Source: Dromiciops gliroides
Lineage: Eukaryota; Chordata; Mammalia; Microbiotheria; Microbiotheriidae
Length of the DNA stretch: 64,000 nucleotides
Direction of reading: 5' to 3'
Assembly (NCBI RefSeq): GCF_019393635.1
Contig: NC_057861.1
Location: 726,446,232-726,510,231, forward strand
How positions within the stretch are numbered: position 1 is the stretch's first letter; each line of letters starts with the position of its first letter. A model generated the notes under the pieces. It was not told where the DNA came from, did not search any database, and saw only the letters and a program-made list of their open reading frames with translations. Below, piece by piece: positions 45,378-55,835 of this stretch. The translations under genes and the position numbers were made by a program.

Positions 45378-45515
45378 GAAAGAAAGATAGAAAGAAAGAA
45401 AGGAAGGAAGGAGGAGAGAGAAAGGAAGGAAGGAAGGGAAGGAGCAAGGGAGGGAGGGAAGGAGGGAAAGAGAGAGGGAGGGAAGGGGCAGGGAAGGAGA
45501 GAAGGAGGGAGGGAG
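45378..45515. repeat. Polypurine (GGAA/GGGA)n tract
   Basis: About 135 bases of G and A with a single C-containing interruption on plus. Open frames through it on either strand are low complexity. Confidence 0.95.
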
Positions 45516-45618
45516 AACAAAAAAAAACCCAATTCTCAACATCTTCCTTTCTCCAACAATGCCACATCTCTCTCCATTCCACTGACTTGTATAAGTTCTG
45601 AGACCGTGATGTACTTAA

Positions 45619-45765
45619 TTGGGGGGGGGGTGTCATTGAGGGTTAAGTGACTTGCCCAGGGTCACAGAGCTAGTATGTGTCAAGTGTCTGAGGCCAAATT
45701 TGAACTCAGATCCTCCTGAATTCAGGGCTGGTGCTTTATCCACTGTGCCACCTAGCTGCCCCACT
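45619..45765 (-). mobile_element. Mar-1-type SINE with target duplication
   Basis: Complement has full head and B box. Flanked by TGATGTACTTWA at 45607-45618 and 45766-45777. Confidence 0.93.
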
Positions 45766-45777
45766 TGATGTACTTTA

Positions 45778-46364
45778 AAAGAGAACCTTACTAGCTGGCC
45801 ATTTTACATAGAGAACTAAATATAAATACACCAAGAACATGCATGTTTTTGGTTTAAAATATTGGCCTCTCTGAATCTGTACTATATAGTCTCTTGATGA
45901 CACTCTTGGGAAGATTTGAGAAGTCAGTATAGAGACTGGAAAATGCCTAACCTATACTTTATAACAACCCACAGTCCTGGTTCTCTGCCCAGCCCAGAGC
46001 TAATGCCATGCTTGCTTGCTGTCCTTCAAGGGTGGCAATTATAATCTCCCTGTAGACTCCTGGATGGTAAAGCAGTCCCTCCAGTTCTTCCAGGAATATT
46101 GTCTTGCTTAGATGGCCTTGAATGTATAGAATCATTTATGTACATTTCCTAGTGAAATCCTTATTCTATTTTGTGTAAGTATATCTTAGAGAAAATATGT
46201 AATTTATTTTTTAAAATAAAGAATTGCAAGAAGATGAATAATAAAGGCTATCATCAGAGACATATATGCCTGGAAAAGGAAGTGCTCTGGTCACATGGTG
46301 AAAGTGGAAGAAAGATGTGCCACAAATGGGAACAGACTTTTTTGAGAGGGAGGGGGGATTTTTT
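45778..46364. other. Unrecognised intergenic stretch
   Basis: Nothing recognised. Confidence 0.4.
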
Positions 46365-46905
46365 TTTTACATTTAATTTTTAAATTTTATTTTTCTGTTA
46401 CATGTAAACAAAAATTTTAAACTTTGTTTTTAATTTTAAGTTCCAAATTCTCTCCCTCCCTTCATTCCCTTTCCCCTCCTTGAGAAGGCAAGCAATTTGA
46501 TATACATTATACATGTGCAGTCATGCAAAATATTTCCATACTAGCCATGTTGTAAGAGAAAACAGACCAAAAAATAATTTTTTAAAACTATGCTTCAATC
46601 TGCATTCAGACTCCATCAGTTCTTTCTCTGGAGGTGGATAACATGTTTCATACATCTTTCAGAATTGTTTTGAAACACTGTATTGCTGAGAATAGCTAAG
46701 TCATCCAAAATTGATCATTGTACAATATTGCTTTTACTGTCTACAGTGTTCTGATTCTGCTCATTTCACTTTGCATCAATTCATATAACTCTTTCCAGGT
46801 TTTTCTGAAAACATACTGCTCATCATTTCATGTAGCACAATAGTATTCTATCACAATCATATACTACAACTTGTTCAACCATTGCCCAGCTGATAGGCAT
46901 CCAGC
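46365..46905 (-). mobile_element. L1 3' end fragment
   Basis: Complement of an L1 tail and ORF2 3' end: plus shows 'TTTTCTGTTACATGTAAACA', 'CACTGTATTGCTGAGAATAG', 'CTTGTTCAACCATTGCCCAG'. Related to the older 43220 copy (short purine-rich 3' UTR). Confidence 0.85.
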
Positions 46906-46992
46906 AAAGGAAAAATTTTAAATGGTGAGTTTATAGTTTCACTACTTTTAGAGATGAACTAAACATAGTTTATCTTAAAAGACTATATGTTA

Positions 46993-47126
46993 GGGGCATC
47001 TAGGTGGTGCAATGGATAGAGCACCGGCCCTGGCGTCAGGAGGACCTGAGTTCAGTCTCAGACACTTGACACTTACTAGCTGTGTGACCCTGGGCAAGTC
47101 ACTTAACCACAATTGTCTCAAAAAAA
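46993..47126 (+). mobile_element. Mar-1-type SINE with target duplication
   Basis: GGGGCATCTAGGTGGTGCAA head. The B-box region is shortened (GAGTTCAGTCTC). Flanked by AGAMTATATGTTA at 46980-46992 and 47127-47139. Confidence 0.93.
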
Positions 47127-47704
47127 AGAATATATGTTAAATAACATATATGTAGGAAAATTAGATAACATATCCTGACTATATATAATTGCAAATATTA
47201 TGTCTTCATTGGTTTAAGATTTGAAAAGGAGTATGACAAGGCTATATATTATCACCTTATTTATTTAACTTTCATGCAGAGTACATCGTGTAAAATGCCA
47301 GGCTGCACGAATCAAAAGCTGAAATGAAGGTTGTTGGGAGAAATATCAACAATCTCAGATATGCAGATGATACCTCTCTGATGGCCCTAGAAAGTTAAGA
47401 AGAATTAAGAAGCCTCTTGATTGAGATGAAGAGGAGAGTGTAAAAGCTGGCGTGAGCTTAACATAAAAAAGCCTAAGATCTTGGTAACAGTTCTCATTAT
47501 TTCCTGGCAAATGGAGAATAAGAAGCAGCATCAATTTTCTCTTTTTGGGTTCAAGGATCACTAGGCAGATGGAGACTGCAGCCATGAAATTAAAAGACAC
47601 TTGCTCCTTGGAAGGAAAAACTATGGCAAATATGGACAGACAATTAAAAGCAGTGACATCACCTTGCCAACAAAGGTCTATAGAGTCAAAGCTATGGCTT
47701 TTTT

Positions 47705-48095
47705 TTTATTTAATTTATTTTTTCCAGTTACATGTAAGGTGTAGTTTCAAACGTTTATTTTCATAAGATTTAGAGTTCCAAATTTTTCTCCCTCTCTCCC
47801 TCCCTTTCCTCCCCCCTCCACAAGATCGCAACCAGGTTATATATGTACAATCCACAAGTGTTCTTTTTATCAGTTCTTTCTATGGAGGTGAATAGTAAGC
47901 TTCCTCATTAGTTCCCTGGGATTGTCTTGGATCAGTTGCACTGCTGAGAGTAAGTTAAGTCATTCACAATTGCTTCATTGAACAATACTGCTGTCACTAT
48001 GCACAATGTCCTTCCAATTCTGCTCACTTCACTATGCATCAATGGTTCATTAGTCTTTCCAGGTTTTTTGGAGATCATCCTGTTTGTCATTTCCT
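47705..48095 (-). mobile_element. 5'-truncated L1 inserted in the RTE LINE
   Basis: Plus starts with a T-rich run and 'TTTTTTCCAGTTACATGTAA', and ends inside the ORF2 border. Exact 17-base duplication AAAGCTATGGCTTTTTT at 47688-47704 and 48096-48112. Confidence 0.95.
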
Positions 48096-48242
48096 AAAGC
48101 TATGGCTTTTTTCACTAGCAATGTATGGTTGTGAGAGTTGGACTTATAAGTCTAACTTTTCTTATAAGAAAAGTTGAGTGCTGTAGAATCAACACTCTTG
48201 AATTGTAGTGCTAGAGAATATTCTTAAGAGTTCCTTGGAGAG

Positions 48243-48385
48243 GGCAGCTAGGTGGCACAGTGGATAGAGCACTGGCCCTGGAGTCAGGAGGACCTGAGTT
48301 CAAATCCGGCCTCAGACACTTAACACTTACTAGCTGTGTGACCCTGGGCAAGTCACTTAACCACAATTTCCTCACTAAAAAAAAA
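48243..48385 (+). mobile_element. Mar-1-type SINE inserted in the RTE LINE
   Basis: Close to consensus. Exact 17-base duplication AAGAGTTCCTTGGAGAG at 48226-48242 and 48386-48402. Confidence 0.97.
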
Positions 48386-48809
48386 AAGAGTTCCTTGGAG
48401 AGCAAAAAAGATCAACTCAGTCAATAATTAAAGAAATGAATTCAAATTATCTACTGGAAGGTCAAATGCTGCAGCTGAAATCCTTTGCACAAAAATGAGA
48501 AGACAAGACTCATTGGAAAGGAGCCTGATGTTGGGAAAGATTAAGGCAAAAAGAAAAGAGTCTAGCAAAAGATGAGATGGAGAGATAGTGTCATAGAAAA
48601 CAATGAACATGAACTTAGACAGACTCTGGGAGGTAGTAGAGGATAGAAGGGCCTGGTATGGTATGGTGCAGGGGGTCACAAAGAGTCAAACACAACTGAA
48701 TGACTAAGCAACAACATATGTGTAAAATTTACACAAATTTCTTCTAATTTACCATTGCTTGGGAAACAATATATTAAATTCAAGCAACTTTTTTTAAAGT
48801 GCCTAATAT

Positions 48810-49430
48810 GAGTAAGGTTAGGTGCAAGGAGTGCTCCTCATGGAGCTAACCTTTCTACTGGGGAATGCAATTTGTAAACAATAAATAAATGCAAAATTAT
48901 TTGAGAAGGATGTGAGTATGGACAATTAGGGGGACCAGACAGAGACCAGAACAGATGTCTGCCTGAACTGAACCTGAAGAAAGCCAAGGACTCATACAGG
49001 TGAGAAAAAGAATGCATTCCAGGAATGAACCAACCTTCACAAAGGCCCAGAGGTAAGACAGGCAAAACAATAATTTGAGAAACACAAAGAAAACTAGTTT
49101 AGCTGCAATGGAGAGTACATAAAGGCGAAGAGTATAAAAGAAGTCTGGAAATGGAGAATGGAACCAGATTGTGAAAGGCTTTTAAATCTATTTTGAGGAA
49201 TTTGTATTTGATCATGGCACAAAAGAGCTGAAGACTTTGGGAGCAGTGGAAAGACATAGACCCTGGATTTAGTAAAGTTTATTTTGGCAGGTATATGGAA
49301 GTTTGGATTAGAAAGGGGAGGACTGGAAGAAGTGGATCCAATCAGAAGCTTATTGTAATAATCTAAGTAAAAGATGAGAAAGGCCTTGAATAGGGCTATG
49401 GCCATATTAGTCGAGACAAGGGATGGATAG
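48810..49430 (+). mobile_element. Ancient interspersed repeat, family of 7790
   Basis: 'AGGAGTGCTCCTCATGGAGC', 'TGCATTCCAGGAATGAACC', 'AAAGGCCCAGAGGTAAGACA', 'GAATTTGTATTTGATCATGG', 'TTATTGTAATAATCTAAGTA'. Confidence 0.6.
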
Positions 49431-49644
49431 AGATGTTGTGGAGGTAAAGTTTAAAAGGACTTGACAGCTCATCATGTATTATGTACAAATAAGCTTGTCA
49501 GAATTTTGGTCCAATTAGACTCTTAGGGAGGGTTCAAAGATTTCCCCATGCTCCCATCCTTTGCCACTGAAAATATCATCCCGTTTATTTTCCTTCAGGA
49601 TAAACTCATTAAGAAAAATATTCCTTAAAAAAGAAAATCCTAAA

Positions 49645-49810
49645 GGGGTAGCCTAGGTGGGCGCAGTAGATAAAGCACCAGCCCTGGATTAAGGAGGACC
49701 TAAATTCGAATCAGGCTTCAGACACTTGACATTTACTAGCTGTGTGACCCCTGGCAGTCCACTCCAAACCCTCATTGTGCCCCACAAAACCAACCAAACC
49801 AAACAAAAAA
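49645..49810 (+). mobile_element. Mar-1-type SINE, diverged
   Basis: 'GCCTAGGTGGGCGCAGTAGA' head and B box 'AAATTCGAATC', with a CCAAAC-rich tail. Confidence 0.88.
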
Positions 49811-50094
49811 CGAAAATGAAAAACACTAAGAAGGCCTGAAACCTGCAAGCTCTGAGAATTAGCCAGTAATTTACAACTTGGGAAGTGATTCCTGTATCCT
49901 ACCTATCTAAAGTTCGACAAGCTATACTTATCTTTCAAGTATTAGCTTTTGGTACCAAGGTTCTCCATGTAGTGTTCCTAGGCTATTCTGATCAGCACCA
50001 CCCCTACCCCCGTGAGCTCTCTTTCCCCAACCCTCTTGTTACATGAAGGACAGCACAATATATTACTTAATATTGATTGTGCACTATCTTTTCT
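49811..50094. other. Unrecognised short intergenic stretch
   Basis: Nothing recognised. Confidence 0.4.
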
Positions 50095-50195
50095 CCTCAA
50101 CTAGATTGAAACTCCTTATGTCCATCTCCCAACAGCTTAGGTCAGTCCTGGGGCATATAGCCAACATTCATAAAAAGCTTGTTCATTGATTGTCA
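50095..50195 (+). mobile_element. L2-like tail, diverged
   Basis: 'CTAGATTGAAACTCCTTATG' and 'GTCCTGGGGCATATAGCC' fit the L2 3' end. Confidence 0.5.
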
Positions 50196-50584
50196 GAGCT
50201 AGCAGATCTAAAAATTTTTGATAGCACTTAATATCTTCTCTTAAATGGCATTATCTACCTTCCTACCTATCTATCCATCTATCTTCATTTATCTATCATT
50301 GAACCAATTTCTATAGATGTATCATATACAGATATTGAAATACAGATACATATTAAAATATTCTGTACTTACTACATAAATGGTTTTACAGAGGTTTTGG
50401 CATGTAGTAAGCATTTATAAATGTCGGGTTGAGAAAAGTTCTATGAAATAGGTTTTTTTTTTTCTCTTTTAACTGATCTTTATTTGGCAGACTCCTAGAG
50501 GACAATGACCAAGTGTTATTTACTACCAGCAACGGTAGTTTACACATAGCAAAATCATAGAAAACTATAACCAGAAGGGACTTT
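50196..50584. other. AT-rich stretch with degenerate CTAT repeat
   Basis: CTAT-type units at about 50258-50295. Nothing else recognised. Confidence 0.5.
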
Positions 50585-50720
50585 AGATAGCATTGTTTTC
50601 TCCTTATTTTAGAGATAATTAAACTGACACGTGGCCAGGAGAAGTGACTTGTCCCGGACCCCATAACAAGTTATTGTCAAAGCTATAACTAGAAGCTGAG
50701 TCTCCTGCCTTCTTAATGCC
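50585..50720 (-). mobile_element. MIR fragment
   Basis: 'TTTTAGAGATAATTAAACTG', 'GAAGTGACTTGTCCCGGACC', 'CTGAGTCTCCTGCCTTC'. Confidence 0.6.
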
Positions 50721-52270
50721 AAGTCTTTCCTGATATCCAGAACTGAGATTTCATTAAATGAATTGATGTGCCACAGATCAAAATTTTTAAAAAGTTGCAA
50801 CGTGACAACATACCTCCAGGGATGTAACATTGCTAGCCTTGAAACAAATGTTAGTGTCTTCCTGGAAACTAATGTTAATAAAAGAGTTCACTCAAGGATA
50901 AAAATATTGGTATATTTCAGTTTGTCTAATGCAAATGAGAAATACAGATATAAATTTTTAAATGGAAGTTCTGTTAATAAAAATGGAGCATTGTAAAACA
51001 AAAATAATAGACAGCACTTAGAGACTTTCATATTTCATTTTAAGATTACGTCTTACAAAGAAGCATTCTTTAAAACTATAGTTCTCATTATTAATTTAAA
51101 ATAACAATCAGTATAACAGCACAATTTAACCTGGCAAACATTTAAAGGAAACACTTTGTCTCTCAAAAGTAGTATACCATAATTATCCATCCATTCATAT
51201 TATTAACAGAAGAGCAATTTACCAAATGGAAATAGTTGCATAAAACAGGAAGGGGGGAGTGAACCTAAGCTATTCAATGTGCAAACTGTTTCCATAAAAT
51301 TATTTCAGCTATTTTTTATTGTCAAAAATACTTAAAGCAATTTTAAATAATACTCTGTGCTTGACAATGCTATACCAGCCAGTAACTTGTATTCAGTATA
51401 TAAAAACATGCAACATTTTCTTTACACAATTAATCAGAACACTTTTTTTTACTATTTTAAAAGTTATGATTGTACAGAAATGTTATCTCTGTTATATAGA
51501 AAACAGTCATTTTAATATAGAAAACAGTCGTGTTTTACAAGTATTTTCCAGAAGTGTTATAACTTTGTTTATGAAGTTAGGAAAGTCCACTGCCTAAAAA
51601 TTACTGCATTACAGCTGCTGAATTAAACTTTAACTCTCCAATTTTAAATCCAGTTTCTCACAAAGTTCTTACTTGTTTCCAAAGGAATAGTGCAATAGAT
51701 ATCCTCACACCCAGTTACTGCTACAATATCTACAATATCAGGAGCAGTTGTTGAACCAGCAACTTCAGTTTTAATATTTTTTTTTCCCCTGTCGCCTGGA
51801 TCTAACAGAAGACCCTCAAGAAATCTAACCCGTGAAATCGTTAAAAGTTGAATTCTCTTTTACTTCACTTCAACATATAATACCACTTGAGGTTGTCAAA
51901 AATAGCTTCTGTAGAAAATTGGTCTTGGCCTTGCACGAATAAAATTAGTTTAGGCTTAAAAAAAAAGACGTCAGTACTGTACAAAACACCGCGGGGTCTA
52001 TTGTCCAGATCAAAAATTTACTTTAGAAGATAAATGTAGCCAAGACTGTTAGGAAAAGGGGAGAGGGGGAGGTGCCTTATTCAAAAGCAAATACCAATTC
52101 ACAAAAATTACTTCTCGCCAGTCTAAATGTAGATTCTGTCCCCATTTACAGTCTGGTTTGGAAGACAACCTAGAAAGGTGGCAGAAATGAGATTTTTTTT
52201 TCCTCCTGGGGTAAAAAGAAAACATCCCGTGACGGAGGGGAGGGGCAAGGGCAGATGGTCATGGGCGCTC
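50721..52270 (-). other. GPR27: Repeat-poor stretch, probable GPR27 3' UTR and flank
   Basis: No mobile element recognised in 1.5 kb, unlike the DNA to its left. It follows the GPR27 stop on the minus strand. Human GPR27 is a single-exon gene with a 3' UTR of roughly this order of length, so the part next to the stop is probably transcribed. Confidence 0.5.
51315..51320 (-). terminator. GPR27: Candidate GPR27 polyadenylation signal
   Basis: AATAAA on the minus strand about 950 bases after the GPR27 stop, followed by GT-containing sequence (GTTTGCACATTG). It is the first canonical signal I noticed in a quick reading; not verified. Confidence 0.35.
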
Positions 52271-53458
52271 TTATATGCCAATGCTTTTCAAATCGCATAG
52301 AAGGGTCCCCTGGGTGGTCTGGGGGCTTTGGCCGCAGGGGAAATGGGCTCGGAAGCAGACGCGCAGCTCCTTATTAAAGATGAAACACAAGATGGGGTTC
52401 ACGCCGGCCTGGGCAAAGGTGAGCCACACGGAGGTGGTCAGGTAGCCCTGGGGCACAGCTCCGGCCTTGATGAAAACCCTTAGGTAGCAGGCCACGATGT
52501 AGGGGCCCCAGAGGAGGAGGAAGAGGAGAGTGATCATATAAAACATCTTGCAAAGCCTCTTCTCCGTCTTGAACTCCTCCAGCACAAGGAGGCGCCGGGC
52601 CTGCCCCCCGGGTCCCGGGCGGATGCCCACCAGCGTGGGCGGCGTTGGTCCCCTGCCGAAACCCGCTGTCCAGTTGGCGGCCGCCTGGCCGGTGGCGCCG
52701 GGCCCGTGGAAGGTCCAGTTCTGGCTGACGGCGGGCACCAGCTGGGCCGGCTTCATCTTTCGGCGGTCGTAGATGAAGAAGAGCAAGCGAAGGTAGACCA
52801 GGTGGGTGGCGCCCACCACGGCGGCCAGCATGAGCATGAAGCCCAGCGTATCGTTGGCCCCGACGTGGCGGTGCTCGAAGGTGCACTGCGCCTCCTCCCG
52901 GACGAAGCGGTAGGTGCCCACGTCCAGTACGGGCGGGAAGGCCATGGCCAGGGCTAGCACCCACGCCACGCACACCACCGCGGCGCACGGCCAACCTGTC
53001 AGGCGCTTGGCATAGAAGCGGTGGTGGGCGATGGCCAGGTAGCGGGTGACGCCCACGCCCAGCAGCAGGAAGGCGGCGTGGAAGCAGAAGAGCACCGCTA
53101 GGAAGGCGAGCAGCTTGCAGCCCAGCGCGCCGGGCGGCGGCGCCCCCCCAACGGCGCCCGCGCCCCGCCGCACAGACAGCAGCACGGCCGGGAAGCAGGC
53201 TAGCGAGCGTAGCCCGTCGGCCAGGCACAGGTCGAGCAGCAGGTAGTAGGGCGCCCGGTGCAGGTGGCGGTCCCGGAGGATGAGCAGCACGAAGAGCACG
53301 TTGCCGGCCAGGCTGATGCACAGGATGAGGCTGAGCGAGGCTAGCTTGAGGCCCAGGGCGGCCGGGCCGCCGCTCCCGCCGCCCCCGCCGCCCGCGCCGC
53401 CCGCGCCGCTGCTTGGGGCCGGGCTGCCGGCTTCTGCCAGCTCGCTGCCGTTCGCCAT
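52271..53458 (-). CDS. GPR27: GPR27 (SREB1), orphan class A GPCR, complete and intronless
   Basis: A 395-residue seven-helix receptor of the SREB family (GPR27, GPR85, GPR173), a plasma-membrane orphan receptor conserved in brain and reported in pancreatic beta cells. Visible: Gly-rich N-tail (21-31); TM1 with GNV (N53); TM2 LADGL (D81); Cys114 to pair with Cys192 in loop 2; TM3 ending TRYLAIAHH (138-146) where most class A receptors have DRY; TM4 with W165 and PP at 175-176; TM5 about 204-228; long third loop with [18 protein letters not shown] (247-264), an SREB hallmark; [14 protein letters not shown] into TM6 and LLLWGPY (314-320); TM7 with NPILCF (354-359) replacing NPxxY; C-tail ending DLKSIGI. 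Human ends DLKGIGL. GPR85 and GPR173 differ in the N-tail and loop. The start is firm: an in-frame TAG sits immediately before the ATG. The N-tail is longer than the human one, mainly by glycines. NGS at 3-5 and NDT at 202-204 are possible extracellular glycosylation sites. Confidence 0.98.
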   Translation of the reverse strand: MANGSELAEAGSPAPSSGAGGAGGGGGGSGGPAALGLKLASLSLILCISLAGNVLFVLLILRDRHLHRAPYYLLLDLCLADGLRSLACFPAVLLSVRRGAGAVGGAPPPGALGCKLLAFLAVLFCFHAAFLLLGVGVTRYLAIAHHRFYAKRLTGWPCAAVVCVAWVLALAMAFPPVLDVGTYRFVREEAQCTFEHRHVGANDTLGFMLMLAAVVGATHLVYLRLLFFIYDRRKMKPAQLVPAVSQNWTFHGPGATGQAAANWTAGFGRGPTPPTLVGIRPGPGGQARRLLVLEEFKTEKRLCKMFYMITLLFLLLWGPYIVACYLRVFIKAGAVPQGYLTTSVWLTFAQAGVNPILCFIFNKELRVCFRAHFPCGQSPQTTQGTLLCDLKSIGI

Positions 53459-53510
53459 CTAGGAGCCTGGCGCCCCTGGAGGCGCGGCAGCTCGGCTTCT
53501 TCTTAATACT

Positions 53511-53712
53511 CTTCCTCCTCCTCCTCCTCCTCCTCCTCCTCCTCCTCCTCCTCCTCCTCCTCCTCCTCCTCCTCCTCCTCCTCCTCCTCTTCTTCCTCCT
53601 GCTCCTCCTCCTTCTTTTCCTCTTCCTCCCCCTGCCCCTTCTCTTTCTCTTTCTCTTCTTCCTCCTCCTCTTCCTTTTCTTATTCCTTCTCCCTCTTCCC
53701 CTCCCTCTCCCA
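53511..53712. repeat. (CTC)n triplet repeat within a 200-base pyrimidine tract
   Basis: Nearly pure pyrimidine on plus, so GA-rich on the GPR27 sense strand, with only rare interruptions. The first 80 bases are almost perfect CTC units. It begins about 50 bases upstream of the GPR27 ATG and is likely in its 5' UTR or core promoter. Confidence 0.95.
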
Positions 53713-54065
53713 GCAAGGCTGTGGCTGGGGAAGCTTCACTTACCCCGCCATGGGCTCGGCCTTGGCCTCTGTGGCTCTCGCCCACTAAAGAGGGAGAGCA
53801 AGAGATGCTGAGGGATGGTGGGCGGGCGGCCCCTACAGCTCCTTCTCCTGCACCTCCTCCTCCCTCCCAGGGGCTGCCTCCTCCCAGCGCCTGGGTCCAG
53901 GCCAGTCCTCCATGGTGCGATCCCTTATGCTGCCCGCTGAGGATTTATCTGTTTCAGGGCCGGCCCCTCCCCGCCTCCCCGAGCTGGAGCTGGAGCCTGA
54001 GCCATCCCACGACCTGTTTTGTGCGAAGATGCGAACTGCACAGAGCGCCACGGCTGCTGCCGCCG

Positions 54066-54162
54066 CCTCCTCTCCTCCTCCTCCTCCTCCTCCTCCTCCT
54101 CCTCCTCCTCCTCCTCCTCCTCCTCCTCTCCTGTCCTCTCTTCTCCTCTCCTCCTCCTCCCG
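54066..54162. repeat. Second (CTC)n triplet repeat upstream of GPR27
   Basis: About 60 bases of CTC units followed by TCTCC-rich sequence, one G in the tract. Lies about 610-700 bases upstream of the GPR27 start codon. Confidence 0.95.
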
Positions 54163-54340
54163 CTGCGGCTGCAGCGTGCCCGCATCCAAGCGACAGTTTC
54201 AGAGAGGGAGGCAGGGCCGCGCCCCGCTGCCCCACCAGTCCCGCAGCGCTAGCGCGCCAGCCCCTGCGGGGCCTCTGCCTTCCTCTTCCCTAATTCTTCC
54301 TCTCCCTCTCGCAGCTGAGTCCAGCTTCCCGGGCGCCGAG

Positions 54341-55599
54341 ACTGATTCTCACCCTATCTCAAGATGAAGCGTCTCAGACTCGTCCCAAGGCTCATCAACT
54401 TGTGACCCTGTCACCCAGAGGGTCCAGGCCTGTGCTTTAGTGCGGAGCATATATAACCCTGGCCGACCTATACTGGATTCCAAAATAGGGGAAAGAGGAA
54501 GGGGGTGGAGGGGCGAGTTACATTTGGGAGGAAGATCTGGAAGTACTGGCTCTCCCTCCCCTCCCTTGAACTTTGACTGCACGCAGGCTGGACCTAGGTT
54601 TGAGACAGGACAGGTTTCGTATGGAAATTCAAATACCTTGTGTCCACCTGATGCTAACTTCCTACCTGGAATATAGCTCTCCAGTTTTGTCATATCACCT
54701 TATGTAGGAACTCCAACTGTTCTCATTTTTACATTTCTTATGTGCATCCCCAATGATGCTGGAGAGATGCTGGAGTGGGCACTCAAGAAATATTCCTTAG
54801 TTGATTGAAAATCTCCCTCTCCAAGTATCTAGTTCTCATTTATCCTTCCAAAGAAGGATTCCATATCCCCATCCCTAATGCTTTTTCTCATTTTTTGCTA
54901 CTGATATGAATATTCATTTCCAACCCTCTTAGCCTTCTGCTCAGCGTTTTTGCTCCTACCCTGTAAACTCCTATTTTGCTTCTGTCCACAATGCCTTTTT
55001 CCATCTACTTCCTCCCATTATTCCATCTCCTGCTTTGAGTGGGTCAGGCCATCTGCCCCATTCTTTTTTAATGTAGTCCGGCTCTAGGGTGAGGATTGCA
55101 TGATTCCAAGTCAAATAAACTCTATCTTTCCTGAAGACCCATCCTGCCAGCAATCCCAAATGGAAACTAGGAGAGAAGGGGGAGGTTCAAAGAGGAAGAA
55201 GAGACAGTAGGGGTGTTTGTCAATATAAATCCTTCCTCGATCTGATACTTCCAACACAAATTCATATCCCTCAAGACTTCAGGAATCAGAGATTTCTTCA
55301 TTGTGAATATTCTGTCCCCTGGAGAAAACCACAAATCCCCCAAAACCTTACTGGAAGGTTTTCCTGAATTGCCGGTTGGAAAATGCATTACTTTGAAGTC
55401 TAACAGGTTAAGCTTCTTGGAACTTAGTCAGAATGATCTTTTGGTTGACACATACACAGACAGAGATCAGCATGTATATGTGTCAATCCAAAGATCATTC
55501 TTTGCTTGGTAAAAACTACCAGAATTCATGCTCATCTCATAGAGGCTTTTAGAACCCAGAATCATCTCTAAGCCACAATGAGGAGGATGCAGCCTGGTA
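54341..55599. other. Unrecognised stretch right of the CpG island
   Basis: No mobile element or coding exon recognised. Would be EIF4E3 intronic DNA if the human arrangement holds. Confidence 0.4.
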
Positions 55600-55835
55600 C
55601 ATTTGAGAGGAAAAAAATTGACCCTGGAATTCAAAGAGCAAGGTTCAAATCCCTTTTCTGATGTTTACTTCCTTTGTTACCTTTTGAAACTCATTTGATC
55701 TCCATAATATTCAGTTTCCTGATCTGTAAAATGAGAGGTTTGTATTCAGTAGCTTCTAAGGTCCAGTGTTAAATCAATGATTGTATGTTTAGATGACCTT
55801 TAAGATCCTATGCATCTCTAACTTTGTGATCCAAT
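55600..55835 (+). mobile_element. CORE-SINE with CR1/L3-like 3' end, diverged
   Basis: 'AGCAAGGTTCAAATCCCTTT', 'CAGTTTCCTGATCTGTAAAA', 'GTAGCTTCTAAGGTCC'. Confidence 0.6.

Larger units (their letters stand above)
47215..48716 (+). mobile_element. RTE (BovB-type) LINE, RT to 3' end, with nested L1 and SINE
   Basis: A frame at about 47340-47380 reads GRNINNLRYADDTSLMA, the catalytic YADD block of the RTE/BovB reverse transcriptase. Downstream pieces read LRVPWR and, near 48510, RRQDSLERSLMLGKIKAKRK and DRRAWYGMVQGVTKS, as in the BovB carboxy end. The 3' end GTCACAAAGAGTCAAACAC plus AACTGAATGACTAAGCAACA matches the tail of the long SINEs here. 5'-truncated, with several stops. It is the kind of autonomous element that would supply the enzyme for SINEs sharing its tail. 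Confidence 0.9.
52290..54340. promoter_or_regulatory. CpG island over GPR27 and its upstream region
   Basis: The only CpG-dense, GC-rich region of the window. It spans the whole GPR27 coding sequence and about 0.9 kb upstream. Such islands usually mark promoters; here it would serve GPR27 (minus) and possibly a plus-strand transcript such as EIF4E3. No TATA box is evident. Confidence 0.85.

Noticed and set aside
45224-45650. Pro/Ser-rich and Lys/Glu-rich frames on both strands
   Set aside because: Translation of the polypurine tract.
52374-53321. 315-codon minus-strand open frame rich in Arg, Pro and Ala
   Set aside because: Shadow frame of the GC-rich GPR27 coding sequence, with no domain similarity.
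53413-53811. Plus-strand frame with a long poly-leucine run
   Set aside because: Product of the (CTC)n repeat; no gene context.
53721-54367. Several plus and minus frames of 80-190 codons rich in Pro, Ser, Leu, Gly or Glu upstream of GPR27
   Set aside because: Low-complexity readings of the CpG island and second (CTC)n tract. None resembles EIF4E3.
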